Shown one piece after another: positions 25,804 to 35,765 of a stretch of 64,000 nucleotides of DNA. The notes under the pieces are model-generated. The model saw only the letters and a list, made by a program, of their open reading frames with translations. It did no database searches and was not told the origin of the DNA. Numbering within the stretch: position 1 is the stretch's first letter; every line of letters starts with the position of its first letter. A program made the position numbers and the translations under genes. The stretch is taken from positions 1-64,000 of the forward strand of contig URAV01000016.1 of NCBI GenBank assembly GCA_900545915.1, written 5' to 3'. Source of the stretch: an uncultured Porphyromonadaceae bacterium (GTDB lineage Bacteria; Bacteroidota; Bacteroidia; Bacteroidales; Coprobacteraceae).

Positions 25804-28800
25804 TTATTGTATGTTCAGTTTCCCTCTAAATTGTTTTTCTTCATTTTGTATGTGAATAATATATATACCCGGAGTAAGTCCTGATTTTATATAGTTCGTA
25901 TCTGTTTTTGCAGAATAAACTTTTTTCCCTTCAAGATTATAAATCGATATTTTACTGATGCCGGAGAATCCTTTTAAATAAATATTCTCGTTTGTACAAT
26001 AAACATTACCCTCGTTTTGAGTATATGTTTCTATTCCGGTTTCTGTGCCATTGTAGATTACTTTTAATTCATATATCGACCAATAATTTGTTTTGGTATC
26101 TCCGGTTTGTATTATTTTAAAATACCGGGCTTCTTGTGTCGGAATATTAATAATCGTCAGTGTTCCTCCGCCTACACCGCTTGCAACGGGCTCTCCCCAT
26201 GTAAGGTCGTCATTAGAAACATACAGCTCATATTTTGCCGGAGAGTCATTTGGGCTTTTCGATGTATCGAGAATAATCGTATTGAATTTTTGAGGACTCC
26301 GCATGTCTATTTTAAACCAGTCTCCCGGCTCTTTTTGCGGTCCGCTGGTCCATCGGGTATCATCTTTTCCATCTATAGCGTTTTTTGCATCTCCGTTATT
26401 CTTAGATCCCGAAGCGATCCATCCGCTTCTGTCTAACATCTCGACATCGGCCAGTTCGGGCGTATTCGCTAAATTATTTTTCCAGAGGATACAGTTGTCT
26501 GTGTTGCTGTTGTAAGGATCGACAACAGAAGATTGGATCGAAAGATGTGTTTCGCTGCCATTTGTCAATAACGGATTTTTGGTAGATATACTTGAGTTGA
26601 CGATATTTACAGTTCCTCCTTTCAAATCGGCAAAATGATTCTCTCCGGGAGATTGAAACCATGCGTTATATAGATTTATTGTCCCGTTTTCTGCCAAAAT
26701 ACTTTGTTTAGCACTGCCCCAATAGTCGGAATTGAATAAAGTCGCTTCTCCACCGGTGAAATCACTTGAGAGTTCGAGATATTTTGTGTTTGAAAGATCA
26801 GACGAGCCTTTAGCGACTGCTACTACTTGCGTGTTTATAAGTTCAAATCCTTCAGAAGACATTCCTCCAAAATACATACTTCTGCGTGCTCCGTCGATTC
26901 CTAATCCGACACTTGTTCCTTGAGGCCCTTTTCCATTATCCTGAATGAATACTACTCCTCGTTGTCCTCCGAAAGCAAAATCATTGTATAACAGTTCGTT
27001 TTTGCAATCGCCCAAAACCAACCAGTCGAAATTATCGAAACAATAATTTCCGGCAATATCTCCATATTCTTTTACGGAATTTGGAAAACTGCCGAATTTC
27101 GATTCATAACCGTTTGTATAGCAGATCGGATTGTATTGTAGATTGCATATCTTTCCATTTTCCGATCCTCCGCCTACACGAATTCCGGTATTGAATGAAT
27201 GCCCTGAAATATAGTCGATATAATGATTGTCGCATTTGTATGTAAATAGATCGAATCCTCTGTAAGCAGCGCGAATGGCAATATTGACAATATACACATC
27301 TTCTCCTTGTACTTGTACCGTATAAGGATATTTTAATATATTATCGGGCAGGAGAGAGGATTTTTGTTCCGGATAATTAATGGTGACCCCTCGTAAACCG
27401 CTATTTTTTTGCATGGTGATAAATGGAGTTCCATTTTCATCGCCTTTACCGTTATATACTTGTATAATGCTACCTCCGCCTACGGGAGTGGTACTATTAT
27501 CGATTGCTCCTTTTAGTTCTACTCCCGAAGGAATATTTAGGTTGCCGTTAAATCGGTAAGTTCCCGGAGGCAAAAATACAATACCTCCTCCTTCTGCAGC
27601 CGCTTGATCTAATAATTTTTGAAGTCCGGAGGTACAATCTGAATTTCCGGAAGGATCTACGCCGTTTTTCATCTCTGCTTTATACAACGTCAATCTTTCC
27701 GGTTTTTGTTTTTGTGTATCGTGACTAATCTGAGGAAATTCAGGTAATGGTTTTACCGTAATCGGAGAATGATCGATATACCCTTTAAAAAGAGATTTAT
27801 TATCGATATTACAAGCTTCTTTAAATCTATTTCCTGTAATAATATATTGAGCATTGGTACCTATATGTATTTGTGGAGAACTATTATTAAAATCGCAACT
27901 GGTGCAAGATAAGATACCTCCGTTTATATTTATTTCGCCATCTTTTATTTCACAACTTTGCATCATGACACGTGTAGATGCTTCTTTATCTGTCGTGATT
28001 GCATTTTGATTTGTCGAGATGTCGCATCCCATCATGTGAAGCGTTGCTCCGACACCCGGAGAAATGACAAATCCATTGTCACAATCATCGATATGTATTT
28101 TTGAAAATAAGATTCCAGCATTGGAAATAGCGTCTATTTTTACGGCGTTTTTGCAGTTTTTGAATGATAACTCATAATTATGCCCGTTAGGGAATGATCC
28201 CGGACTCGCAGTGGAAGGTGCGGCATTGAAACCGGTATTATAACCTTCGATGTTGACATAACAAGTGTAAGACCAGTCATTACGTCGCATCATAATACCG
28301 GTTCCGTTTTCATAAATCCATTGTTCGTGCGGTCCTCCTATTTGTGGAGAACCTTCTAATCCTGAACCGCTCCAGTAAGCCGGAGAAAAATCGACACGGT
28401 CTATACGTCCTACATCAGCGATGTTATCAAATTCTATACCGACCGAAAGAGGTGTTCCGTATATATCGTAAAAAACAGGACAGCCGGCAGTCTGTTCATC
28501 GAAAATTTCTATTCCGAAATAACTGTTCACCAAGGTAACGTTTCTGACGTTGCAGAAATTGTTTCCGAAAATTCCATTTCTTCCCATTCTTATAGAAACC
28601 GGATACGGAACGATATTGTCTGCAGTTTGTTCCGGATACCAGATTGCCATATCCCGAAAACCAGCAGCCGGTTCTAATGTGATCAGAGGAGTTCCGGCGG
28701 CATCATCTCGTCCGTTATATGCCATTAGAATAGTTCCTTCTATCGGTTCTCCTTTTACCGGTTTTTTCCATTCTCCCCGAAGTGTGACCCCTTTGGGAAT

Positions 28801-29109
28801 CGTTAGATTACCTTTAATGACATATTTTCCCGAAGGAACAAAAATTGTACCCCCAAAACGGGTTGCTACGTTATTTATAAGTTTTAATTTATTTAATGCT
28901 GTTTGAAATGCTTCTGTGTCGTCAGTTATGCCATCGCCTTTAGCCCCCATCTCCTTTACATTAAAAGCATAAACATATGCATCCGGTGTAGGGTATTTGG
29001 GTGTTGCCAATTCCCATGTGATGGTTGTCGGGACAGGTCTCTGACTCCAGACTGTTGTTATACAGCAAAAAAGAAATAAAAATGAAATAATAGGTATTCT
29101 TTTTCTCAT
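25804..29109 (-). CDS. Secreted double beta-helix protein with F5/8 domain and T9SS sorting tail (paralogue A)
   Basis: A 1101-aa protein. A signal peptide (1-22, ending VWSQ) precedes two pectate-lyase-3-like units, each opening with a GDG/GTTDD-type motif: FNVKEMGAKGDGITDD near residue 50 and a second PSGNSDCTSGLQ unit near 485. An F5/8-type discoidin domain (about 890-1010; ASGSKNNGDAKNAIDG, DTRWTSG) and a C-terminal type A T9SS sorting domain (about 1025-1101; GISKISIYNLEGKK, LTPGIYIIHI) follow. The protein is likely carried across the outer membrane by T9SS and anchored or released. The frame opens at 29235, but MRKRIPIISF at 29109 begins a signal peptide just after a -7 box. It is a tandem duplicate of the next gene. 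The substrate is probably a polysaccharide; no catalytic residues are assigned. Confidence 0.8.
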   Translation of the reverse strand: MRKRIPIISFLFLFCCITTVWSQRPVPTTITWELATPKYPTPDAYVYAFNVKEMGAKGDGITDDTEAFQTALNKLKLINNVATRFGGTIFVPSGKYVIKGNLTIPKGVTLRGEWKKPVKGEPIEGTILMAYNGRDDAAGTPLITLEPAAGFRDMAIWYPEQTADNIVPYPVSIRMGRNGIFGNNFCNVRNVTLVNSYFGIEIFDEQTAGCPVFYDIYGTPLSVGIEFDNIADVGRIDRVDFSPAYWSGSGLEGSPQIGGPHEQWIYENGTGIMMRRNDWSYTCYVNIEGYNTGFNAAPSTASPGSFPNGHNYELSFKNCKNAVKIDAISNAGILFSKIHIDDCDNGFVISPGVGATLHMMGCDISTNQNAITTDKEASTRVMMQSCEIKDGEININGGILSCTSCDFNNSSPQIHIGTNAQYIITGNRFKEACNIDNKSLFKGYIDHSPITVKPLPEFPQISHDTQKQKPERLTLYKAEMKNGVDPSGNSDCTSGLQKLLDQAAAEGGGIVFLPPGTYRFNGNLNIPSGVELKGAIDNSTTPVGGGSIIQVYNGKGDENGTPFITMQKNSGLRGVTINYPEQKSSLLPDNILKYPYTVQVQGEDVYIVNIAIRAAYRGFDLFTYKCDNHYIDYISGHSFNTGIRVGGGSENGKICNLQYNPICYTNGYESKFGSFPNSVKEYGDIAGNYCFDNFDWLVLGDCKNELLYNDFAFGGQRGVVFIQDNGKGPQGTSVGLGIDGARRSMYFGGMSSEGFELINTQVVAVAKGSSDLSNTKYLELSSDFTGGEATLFNSDYWGSAKQSILAENGTINLYNAWFQSPGENHFADLKGGTVNIVNSSISTKNPLLTNGSETHLSIQSSVVDPYNSNTDNCILWKNNLANTPELADVEMLDRSGWIASGSKNNGDAKNAIDGKDDTRWTSGPQKEPGDWFKIDMRSPQKFNTIILDTSKSPNDSPAKYELYVSNDDLTWGEPVASGVGGGTLTIINIPTQEARYFKIIQTGDTKTNYWSIYELKVIYNGTETGIETYTQNEGNVYCTNENIYLKGFSGISKISIYNLEGKKVYSAKTDTNYIKSGLTPGIYIIHIQNEEKQFRGKLNIQ

Positions 29110-29136
29110 GGTGTATTTTGTTTTATTAATGATAAA

Positions 29137-29144
29137 CAAAGATA
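29137..29144 (-). promoter_or_regulatory. -7 box of paralogue A
   Basis: On the minus strand 29144-29137 reads TATCTTTG, a match to TAnnTTTG, 27 nt before the ATG at 29109. Its position inside the longer frame argues for that start. Confidence 0.6.
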
Positions 29145-29351
29145 TGGGCGATGTATTATGAATTTTCTTATTTTGGAATAAAAAAGGAATTAAATTATGA
29201 TTAAATAGATCGAAATTAATTGTAGAAAGATGCAAGTGCTTATTTCAAAGAAAAAATAAGGATATTCCCATGTATAACGGAGATATCCCTATTCTTTTTC
29301 ACGTGATAAATATTATATTGATATTAAATCGAACGAGTTTTGATAAAAGAT

Positions 29352-32300
29352 TTATTGAATAACTATTTTCTTACAGAAACTATGATTTTGATTGTTGACA
29401 TGAACAACATATATTCCTTGTTCCATCGGAACTTGCACTTGTCGTGATTCCGATTGGCAAGAGAAAACTTTTTCTCCGTTTATTCGAAATATGTTTATTT
29501 CTGATTTTCCGGAAAATCCTTTTAAACAAATATTACCGTTAGCATAAAAAATGTTCGAGTCCTTTTGAGAAGTCGATTTTACAGTATTTTCATAATCATC
29601 GTTAATGACATATGCTTCGTGTATCGACCAATAGTTGGTTTTCGTATTACCCGTTTGTACAACTTTAAAATAGCGGGCATTTTGTGTAGGAATACTGATG
29701 ATCGTCATCATGCTGCTACCTTCTCCTGTTGCGATAGGTTCTCCCCAGTCAAGGTCGTCATCAGAGACATACAGTTCATATTTTGCCGGAGTATCATTGG
29801 GACTGCCTGTCGTGTCGAGAATGATGAGATTGAATTTTTGCTTGTTTCGCATATCTACTTTAAACCAGTCTCCCGGTTCTTTTTGAGAACCGCTGGTCCA
29901 TCGGGTATCCTCTTTTCCATCTATGGCATTATTGGCACTGTTGCTGTTTTTTGAGCCGGAGGCGATCCAGCCTGTTCTGTCCAGTACACTGGACTGTGGT
30001 ATCGCCAATGTCGGAGTGTTACTCATGTTATTTTTCCAGAGTTCACATTTTGAAGTCGTTATTCCTTTTCCGTCTAAAATGGAAGATTGGGCTGAAAATC
30101 GGGACTCGTTGTCTGAGTTCAATAGCGGGTCTTTCAGTGTAATGTGAGATGCCGTAATATTCAACTTACCTCCGATAATATTAGCAAATCTGTCTTTTCC
30201 CGGTTGTACGAAACTGGCTGCAATCAGATTGACTGTCCCGTTCTCCATTTGTACCCCTTGTAAAGCGCTGCCCCAATAGTCGGAGTTATGCAAAGTTACT
30301 CTTCCGGTAAAGTTTGCTGTTGTTTCGATATATCGAGTATTCGGTTCTCCCGTAGATACAATCTGATTATTAATAAAATCGAACCCTTTACTGTTTAATG
30401 CATCGAAACAATATGCTCTTCTTGCTCCGTCTATCGCCATTCCTACACTTATACCGTTCGAAGCGTTTTCGGTGTTATCGCCGGTGAACAATAATCCGCG
30501 TTGAGCACCAAAAGCGAAGTTATTGTATAACCATTCGTCTTTGCAATTTTCAACCACTAAAAAGTCGAAGTTCTCATAACCATAGGTATATACCATATCT
30601 TTATAAGCTTCTATGGAATTGCTGAAACTGCCGAATTTTGTTTGGTAACCGCAAGCATAGACGATGAGATTATATTGTAGATTGCAGATTTTTCCGTTTT
30701 CCGATCCTCCACCTACTTTTATTCCGGTTTTTAGCGAATGTCCCGAAATATAATCAATATAGTGGTTATCACATTTATATGTAAATAAATCGAAACCTTG
30801 ATAAGCAGCTCGAATGCCGACATTGACAATATATACATCCTTTCCTTGTACTTGAACGCAGTACGGATAGGCGATAGGATTGGGAAGGTCTGAGGTTTTT
30901 TGTTCAGGATAGTCGAATACGACACCTCTTAATCCGCTATTTTCTTTCATTGTCATAAAAGGCTGGGCGTTTAAATTTCCTTTCCCTGAATATACTTGTA
31001 AAATACTTCCGGGGCCGACAGGAGCAGAGCTGTTATCCAAAGCACCTTTTAGTTCTACTCCTGAAGGAATGTTCAGATTTCCTAATACTTTGTATTTTCC
31101 CGGTGGAAGATAAACGATTCCTCCACCTTCAGCAGCAGCTTTATCTAAAGCCTTTTGTATAGCTTGAGTGTTATCGGTATTCCCGTCAGGATTTGCACCG
31201 AATTCAGGGTCTGTTGCCAGGTACAAATATTCTCTGTCCGGTTTTTGTTTTTGATTTTCTAACATTGCCATGGGAAATTCCGGAAGTTTTTCCAATGAAA
31301 CAGGAGTGTGGTCTATAATACATTCCAATAAAGAATGATTCTCTATATTTACGTTTTCTTTGAAACGATTTCCCGTAATTATGCTTCTGGCATTTCTTCC
31401 GAGAACGATTTGTGGTGCGGAATTATAAAAATCGCAGTCGATAAAAGTCAAAATAGCCCCATTGATATTGACATTCCCCTTTTGAATTTGATTTTGAAGA
31501 ATCATAATACGGGTAGAGCTTTCTGCATCTGTGACAAAAGCGTTTTGAGTTGCATCTATTTCGCAAGTATGAAAATGCAATGCACCTGCAGTGCCTTTAT
31601 TTACGACTACACCGTTTTCACAGTTTTTTATGATGCTTCGTGTAAATTGTATTCCTGAGTTGGCAATAGCATCGCATTGGATACCCGTTTTACAACCGAT
31701 AACTTTCAATTGGTAATTTTGTCCGTTGGGCTTAGACCCTTCATTCGTAATCGATGGAGCTGCGTTGAACCCTACTTTATAACCTTCTACAGTGACGTTG
31801 GTAGTATATGACCAGTCGTTTTTACGCATCATGATACCAGTTCCGTTTTCGTAAATCCATTTATCGAATGATCCACCTGCTGTTGGAGAGTCGGGAAGCC
31901 CCGATCCGCACCAATAAGCCGGAGAAAAATCTACGCGGTCTATACGTCCTACATCTGCGATGTAGTCGATTTCGATACCGATAGATAAAGGACTTCCGTA
32001 TATGTCATAAAAGACCGGACATCCTCCTCCGTTTACTCGGGAGATTGCAATACCGATATAGGAATTGACTAATGTAATATTTTTAACATTACAATATTCA
32101 TTTCCGAAATGTTTGGGCTTACCCATCACGATAGAAGCGGGGTAGGGTACGATATTATCCGGAGTTTGTTCCGGATACCATATAGCTAAGTCCATAACTC
32201 CGGCTGCCGGCTCCATTGTAATCAACGGGGTAGCATTCTCATCTCCTCGTCCTGCGTATGCCATAAGAATAGTCCCTTCTATCGGTTGCCCTTTTTCCGG

Positions 32301-32621
32301 TTTTTTCCATTCACCGCGAATTGTCACTCCTTTAGGAATATTGAGATTTCCTTTGATGACATATTTTCCGGCTGGCACAAATAGTATTCCTCCATTGACT
32401 TTCGATGGACCGACATTGGTTAGGCTGTTAAGCCCTTTCTGGAAACTTTCGGTATCGTCTGTTATGCCATCGCCTTTCGCTCCGAAGTCTGTAACCGAGT
32501 ATCCCGCTACGAAAGCGTCTTTTGTCGGGTAGGCGGGTTTTATGAGCCGCCAATTTTGGGCGTACAGCGAACTCAGGCCTATGACTGTCATAAAAAAACA
32601 GGTGCAAATTTTTTTCTTCAT
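29352..32621 (-). CDS. Secreted double beta-helix protein with F5/8 domain and T9SS sorting tail (paralogue B)
   Basis: A 1089-aa protein with the same plan as its downstream neighbour: signal peptide (1-21, ending LYAQ), first pectate-lyase-3-like unit (VTDFGAKGDGITDDTESFQ near residue 45), second unit (FGANPDGNTDNTQAIQ near 475), F5/8-type domain (ASGSKNSNSANNAIDG region, about 880-1000) and T9SS type A tail (GKSEINIFRINGEK, GIYVVHVNNQ). Long stretches are identical between the two, such as CDNHYIDYISGHS and NGKICNLQYN, so they are recent tandem paralogues; divergence is greatest in linkers and in the tail. The target glycan is unknown. Confidence 0.8.
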   Translation of the reverse strand: MKKKICTCFFMTVIGLSSLYAQNWRLIKPAYPTKDAFVAGYSVTDFGAKGDGITDDTESFQKGLNSLTNVGPSKVNGGILFVPAGKYVIKGNLNIPKGVTIRGEWKKPEKGQPIEGTILMAYAGRGDENATPLITMEPAAGVMDLAIWYPEQTPDNIVPYPASIVMGKPKHFGNEYCNVKNITLVNSYIGIAISRVNGGGCPVFYDIYGSPLSIGIEIDYIADVGRIDRVDFSPAYWCGSGLPDSPTAGGSFDKWIYENGTGIMMRKNDWSYTTNVTVEGYKVGFNAAPSITNEGSKPNGQNYQLKVIGCKTGIQCDAIANSGIQFTRSIIKNCENGVVVNKGTAGALHFHTCEIDATQNAFVTDAESSTRIMILQNQIQKGNVNINGAILTFIDCDFYNSAPQIVLGRNARSIITGNRFKENVNIENHSLLECIIDHTPVSLEKLPEFPMAMLENQKQKPDREYLYLATDPEFGANPDGNTDNTQAIQKALDKAAAEGGGIVYLPPGKYKVLGNLNIPSGVELKGALDNSSAPVGPGSILQVYSGKGNLNAQPFMTMKENSGLRGVVFDYPEQKTSDLPNPIAYPYCVQVQGKDVYIVNVGIRAAYQGFDLFTYKCDNHYIDYISGHSLKTGIKVGGGSENGKICNLQYNLIVYACGYQTKFGSFSNSIEAYKDMVYTYGYENFDFLVVENCKDEWLYNNFAFGAQRGLLFTGDNTENASNGISVGMAIDGARRAYCFDALNSKGFDFINNQIVSTGEPNTRYIETTANFTGRVTLHNSDYWGSALQGVQMENGTVNLIAASFVQPGKDRFANIIGGKLNITASHITLKDPLLNSDNESRFSAQSSILDGKGITTSKCELWKNNMSNTPTLAIPQSSVLDRTGWIASGSKNSNSANNAIDGKEDTRWTSGSQKEPGDWFKVDMRNKQKFNLIILDTTGSPNDTPAKYELYVSDDDLDWGEPIATGEGSSMMTIISIPTQNARYFKVVQTGNTKTNYWSIHEAYVINDDYENTVKSTSQKDSNIFYANGNICLKGFSGKSEINIFRINGEKVFSCQSESRQVQVPMEQGIYVVHVNNQNHSFCKKIVIQ

Positions 32622-32922
32622 TTCTATTTTATTTTCAAGTTTAGAATCTGTTTGACAATTTATTGAAAGTGGAGCAAATCGTTAAAAAGTATTTTTATGA
32701 GATTTAAATGGGCTCTTAAAATTAAGTTTTAACAAAAATAATTTTACATACTTATTTTATCGCTTGATTTATTATTAATTGAGAATTAATATTTGTTTAT
32801 AGGAGGGAATTAATTTGTTTTTATTTCCTCTATTTTTAAAATACTCAAAAAAGAGTGTATGAGTTTGGATATGCCGATAAGGTTGCTTACTTTTACCCGA
32901 TAAACTTTATAAATTTATCTTT
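32622..32922. other. 301-bp divergent intergenic region
   Basis: An AT-rich gap between paralogue B (minus) and the 106-aa gene (plus). A minus-strand -7 match, TATTTTTG (32740-32733), could serve paralogue B with a leader of about 110 nt. A near match, TACTTTTA (32888-32895), precedes the plus-strand gene. No open frame or strong hairpin is visible. Confidence 0.5.
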
Positions 32923-33243
32923 ATGAGCCAACAAGATGATTTGCAATATGACGAAGATGACGCCGTGAAATTTATTCGGAATTTTCTTCCTGGAGAAGTC
33001 GCTTCTAAGTTTTCTGATGATGATATCAACTATGTAATCGATCTGATATATGAATTTTACGAAAGTAAAGGATATATGGACGAAAACAATGATAGTGAAG
33101 TCGATATCATAGAAGATGAACTGACCGAGTATGTGATAACGAATGCTCGTAAAAACGGATTTACACGGTTTGATGCGGATGATGTCTCTATGGTAGTTCA
33201 GGGAGAACTTGAATATTGCGATTCCATAGGAATGTTCGAATGA
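32923..33243 (+). CDS. Acidic conserved-type protein, 106 aa, unknown function
   Basis: A small, very acidic cytosolic protein (MSQQDDLQYDEDD...) with alternating hydrophobic and Asp/Glu residues and a likely helical core (DDINYVIDLIYEFYESKG). No signal peptide, cysteine cluster or catalytic motif is seen apart from one Cys near the end. It precedes the OmpA-family gene by 96 nt on the same strand. I do not recognise a named family; it resembles small hypothetical proteins of Bacteroidales. Confidence 0.75.
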   Translation: MSQQDDLQYDEDDAVKFIRNFLPGEVASKFSDDDINYVIDLIYEFYESKGYMDENNDSEVDIIEDELTEYVITNARKNGFTRFDADDVSMVVQGELEYCDSIGMFE

Positions 33244-33339
33244 TTGTTACTTTTATGATTGTATGAAAAGGAATGATATTTATATATCTTTCCGTTTTTT
33301 TGTGAGAGTTTATCTCCAGTACCGCATAGCTTGTTTTTA

Positions 33340-34050
33340 ATGAGAACCAAGATTTATATTATATATTTGCTGACTTTATTGCTATCTTGTCCTTTTTCTA
33401 TAAAGGCACAGGATACTCAACCCGTAAAAGAGAAAAGTCGTATATCTCGTTGGATAGATTCAGGAAAACGTTTTTTTACGAAGAAAGAAAAGAAAGATGA
33501 GGTGCATATAAACCTTCATGAGCTCACTTTAGAAGAAAACATAAAAATACCACTACCGGCAAGTTCGGCTATTAATAATTTAAAAACTGCTTTGTCTCAA
33601 GAAGTACGTCGTTTGAGCCGGATAAAGCATGCCCAATTATCTACACCTCGTAAAGGAGAAGTTATAAAGGTCGTTATCCCGATGGATCAACTTTTTCAAC
33701 CTAATGATACGCTTTTGTGGGATAGAGCAGAACTAATTTTGCGTCCGTTTGTCAAGTATGTAGAGAATCCCGATTATTATCATATTTTGTTGGCGGCATA
33801 TACCGATGATACAGGCAGTGACGCTTATACACGTAAGCTATCCGAATCTCGAGCACGTGCAGTAGCCGGGTGGTTACAAGAACATGGAGGAGTATCGGAT
33901 TATATTGTTCCGTATGGTATGGGGAATTCTGATCCTGTAATGCCGAATACATCGGATGCCAATAGAACCGAAAATCGGCGTATGGAAATTTATCTTGTCC
34001 CGGGTGAGGCTTTGTTAAAGTTGGCAGGAAAAGGAAAGATTACATATTAG
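33340..34050 (+). CDS. OmpA-family C-terminal domain protein
   Basis: A 236-aa exported protein. After a signal peptide (about 1-23, ending IKAQ) comes a basic linker and then a C-terminal OmpA-like peptidoglycan-binding domain (about 120-230) with YTDDTGSDAYTRKLSESRA and NRTENRRMEIYL, the conserved segments including the Asp and Arg that bind diaminopimelate. It lacks a beta-barrel. It probably tethers something to the cell wall in the periplasm. A TTG start at 33331 is possible, but the ATG at 33340 starts the signal peptide. Confidence 0.85.
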   Translation: MRTKIYIIYLLTLLLSCPFSIKAQDTQPVKEKSRISRWIDSGKRFFTKKEKKDEVHINLHELTLEENIKIPLPASSAINNLKTALSQEVRRLSRIKHAQLSTPRKGEVIKVVIPMDQLFQPNDTLLWDRAELILRPFVKYVENPDYYHILLAAYTDDTGSDAYTRKLSESRARAVAGWLQEHGGVSDYIVPYGMGNSDPVMPNTSDANRTENRRMEIYLVPGEALLKLAGKGKITY

Positions 34051-34114
34051 TTATAAATGTGCATTGCTATATTGATTTTCAATAGTAAAAGCATGAAATA
34101 ATTCCGCTTTTTTA

Positions 34115-34122
34115 TAATTTTG
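34115..34122 (+). promoter_or_regulatory. -7 box of proS
   Basis: TAATTTTG matches TAnnTTTG and lies 43 nt before the ATG at 34166. Confidence 0.55.
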
Positions 34123-34165
34123 CATCTCGAAATCAAAATTAGGATTATAAAAATATCATAAATAC

Positions 34166-35647
34166 ATGGCAAAAGAACTGAAAGATCTGACAAAACGCAG
34201 TGAAAATTATTCTCAATGGTATAATGATTTGGTAGTGAAAGCCGATTTGGCGGAACAATCGGCAGTAAGAGGATGTATGGTTATAAAACCTTACGGATAT
34301 GCAATATGGGAGAAAATGCAACGTCAGTTGGATGATATGTTTAAGGAAACCGGACATGTTAATGCCTATTTCCCGTTATTGATCCCTAAGTCTTATTTAA
34401 GCCGTGAGGCGGAACATGTCGAAGGTTTTGCCAAAGAATGTGCGGTTGTGACTCATTATCGGTTAAAAAATGCTGAGGATGGTTCTGGAGTTATTGTCGA
34501 TCCCGCTGCAAAGTTGGAAGAGGAGTTGATTATACGTCCTACCTCTGAGACGATTATTTGGAGCACTTATAAAAATTGGATACAGTCTTATCGTGATTTG
34601 CCGATTCTTTGCAATCAGTGGGCGAATGTAATGCGTTGGGAGATGCGTACAAGACTATTCTTGCGTACGGCAGAGTTTCTTTGGCAAGAAGGACATACGG
34701 CTCATGCTACTCGTGAGGAAGCGGAGGCAGAGGCTCAACGGATGTTGAATGTGTATGCCGATTTTGCTGAAAACTATATGGCTATGCCGGTAATAAAGGG
34801 GGTTAAGTCGGCAAATGAACGGTTTGCCGGTGCTTTGGATACCTATACTATCGAAGCCTTGATGCAAGACGGTAAAGCTCTGCAATCGGGAACATCTCAT
34901 TTTCTCGGACAAAATTTTGCAAAAGCTTTTGATGTGCAGTTTGTTGATAAAAATAATAAATTAGATTATGTTTGGGCGACTTCATGGGGAGTCTCTACTC
35001 GTTTGATGGGGGCTTTGATTATGTCTCATTCTGATGATAACGGATTGGTATTGCCTCCCAAGTTAGCTCCGATTCAGGTCGTAATAGTTCCTATTTATAA
35101 AAATATGGAGCAACTGGCTGTCATTGATGAAAAAGTTGCTGGTATTGTGACTAAATTAAAAGAATTGGGAATATCGGTCAAATATGACAATGCCGACAAT
35201 AAACGTCCCGGATTTAAATTTGCCGATTATGAATTGAAGGGAGTGCCTGTTCGTTTGGTTATGGGAGGACGAGACCTTGAAAACAATACAATGGAGGTAA
35301 TGCGCCGGGATACGTTGGAGAAAGAAACTGTTTCTTGCGATAATATCGAATTGTATGTGAAGAAATTATTAGATGAGATTCAGTCTAATATTTATAAAAA
35401 AGCTTTTGATTATCGTGCTAAACATATTGTCGAGGTCGATTCTTATGATGAATTTAAAGAAAAGATCGAGGAAGGCGGTTTCATTCTTGCTCATTGGGAT
35501 GGAACACCAGAAACGGAAGCTCGCATTAAAGAAGAAACCAAGGCGACGATACGCTGTATTCCTTTTGACGGAGATACAACGCCCGGTGTTTGTATGGTAA
35601 CTGGTAAGCCTTCTGTTCGACGAGTTTTATTTGCCCGTGCATATTAA
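34166..35647 (+). CDS. proS: Prolyl-tRNA synthetase, eukaryote/archaeon-like type
   Basis: A 493-aa class II aminoacyl-tRNA synthetase that charges tRNA-Pro. It is the short form without the bacterial INS editing domain. Motif 2 is seen as RWEMRTRLFLRTAEFLWQEG, motif 3 as GVSTRLMGALIMSHSDD, followed by the anticodon-binding domain (about 285-390) and a C-terminal domain ending in the typical Tyr (RVLFARAY). Monocistronic, followed by an 11-bp terminator. Confidence 0.95.
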   Translation: MAKELKDLTKRSENYSQWYNDLVVKADLAEQSAVRGCMVIKPYGYAIWEKMQRQLDDMFKETGHVNAYFPLLIPKSYLSREAEHVEGFAKECAVVTHYRLKNAEDGSGVIVDPAAKLEEELIIRPTSETIIWSTYKNWIQSYRDLPILCNQWANVMRWEMRTRLFLRTAEFLWQEGHTAHATREEAEAEAQRMLNVYADFAENYMAMPVIKGVKSANERFAGALDTYTIEALMQDGKALQSGTSHFLGQNFAKAFDVQFVDKNNKLDYVWATSWGVSTRLMGALIMSHSDDNGLVLPPKLAPIQVVIVPIYKNMEQLAVIDEKVAGIVTKLKELGISVKYDNADNKRPGFKFADYELKGVPVRLVMGGRDLENNTMEVMRRDTLEKETVSCDNIELYVKKLLDEIQSNIYKKAFDYRAKHIVEVDSYDEFKEKIEEGGFILAHWDGTPETEARIKEETKATIRCIPFDGDTTPGVCMVTGKPSVRRVLFARAY

Positions 35648-35667
35648 AAACAGACGGTATAGCAGTC

Positions 35668-35699
35668 AATAAGGAAACTTTGGAAAAGGTTTCCTTATT
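35668..35699 (+). terminator. Terminator after proS
   Basis: An 11-bp perfect stem (35668-35678 and 35689-35699) is followed by a run of T. Confidence 0.85.
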
Positions 35700-35734
35700 T
35701 TTTTGTCATTGATATAGTAAAACGAAACTTTTAT

Positions 35735-35742
35735 TATTTTTG
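35735..35742 (+). promoter_or_regulatory. -7 box of the patatin gene
   Basis: TATTTTTG matches TAnnTTTG, 23 nt before the ATG at 35766. Confidence 0.5.
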
Positions 35743-35765
35743 GTTGTTCTAACACAAAAAATATT

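Noticed and set aside
25486..25884. Two short open frames in the gap after the GH35 gene
   Set aside because: GTG start or no ribosome site, hydrophobic low-complexity content, and overlap with terminator hairpins or the neighbouring gene's end.
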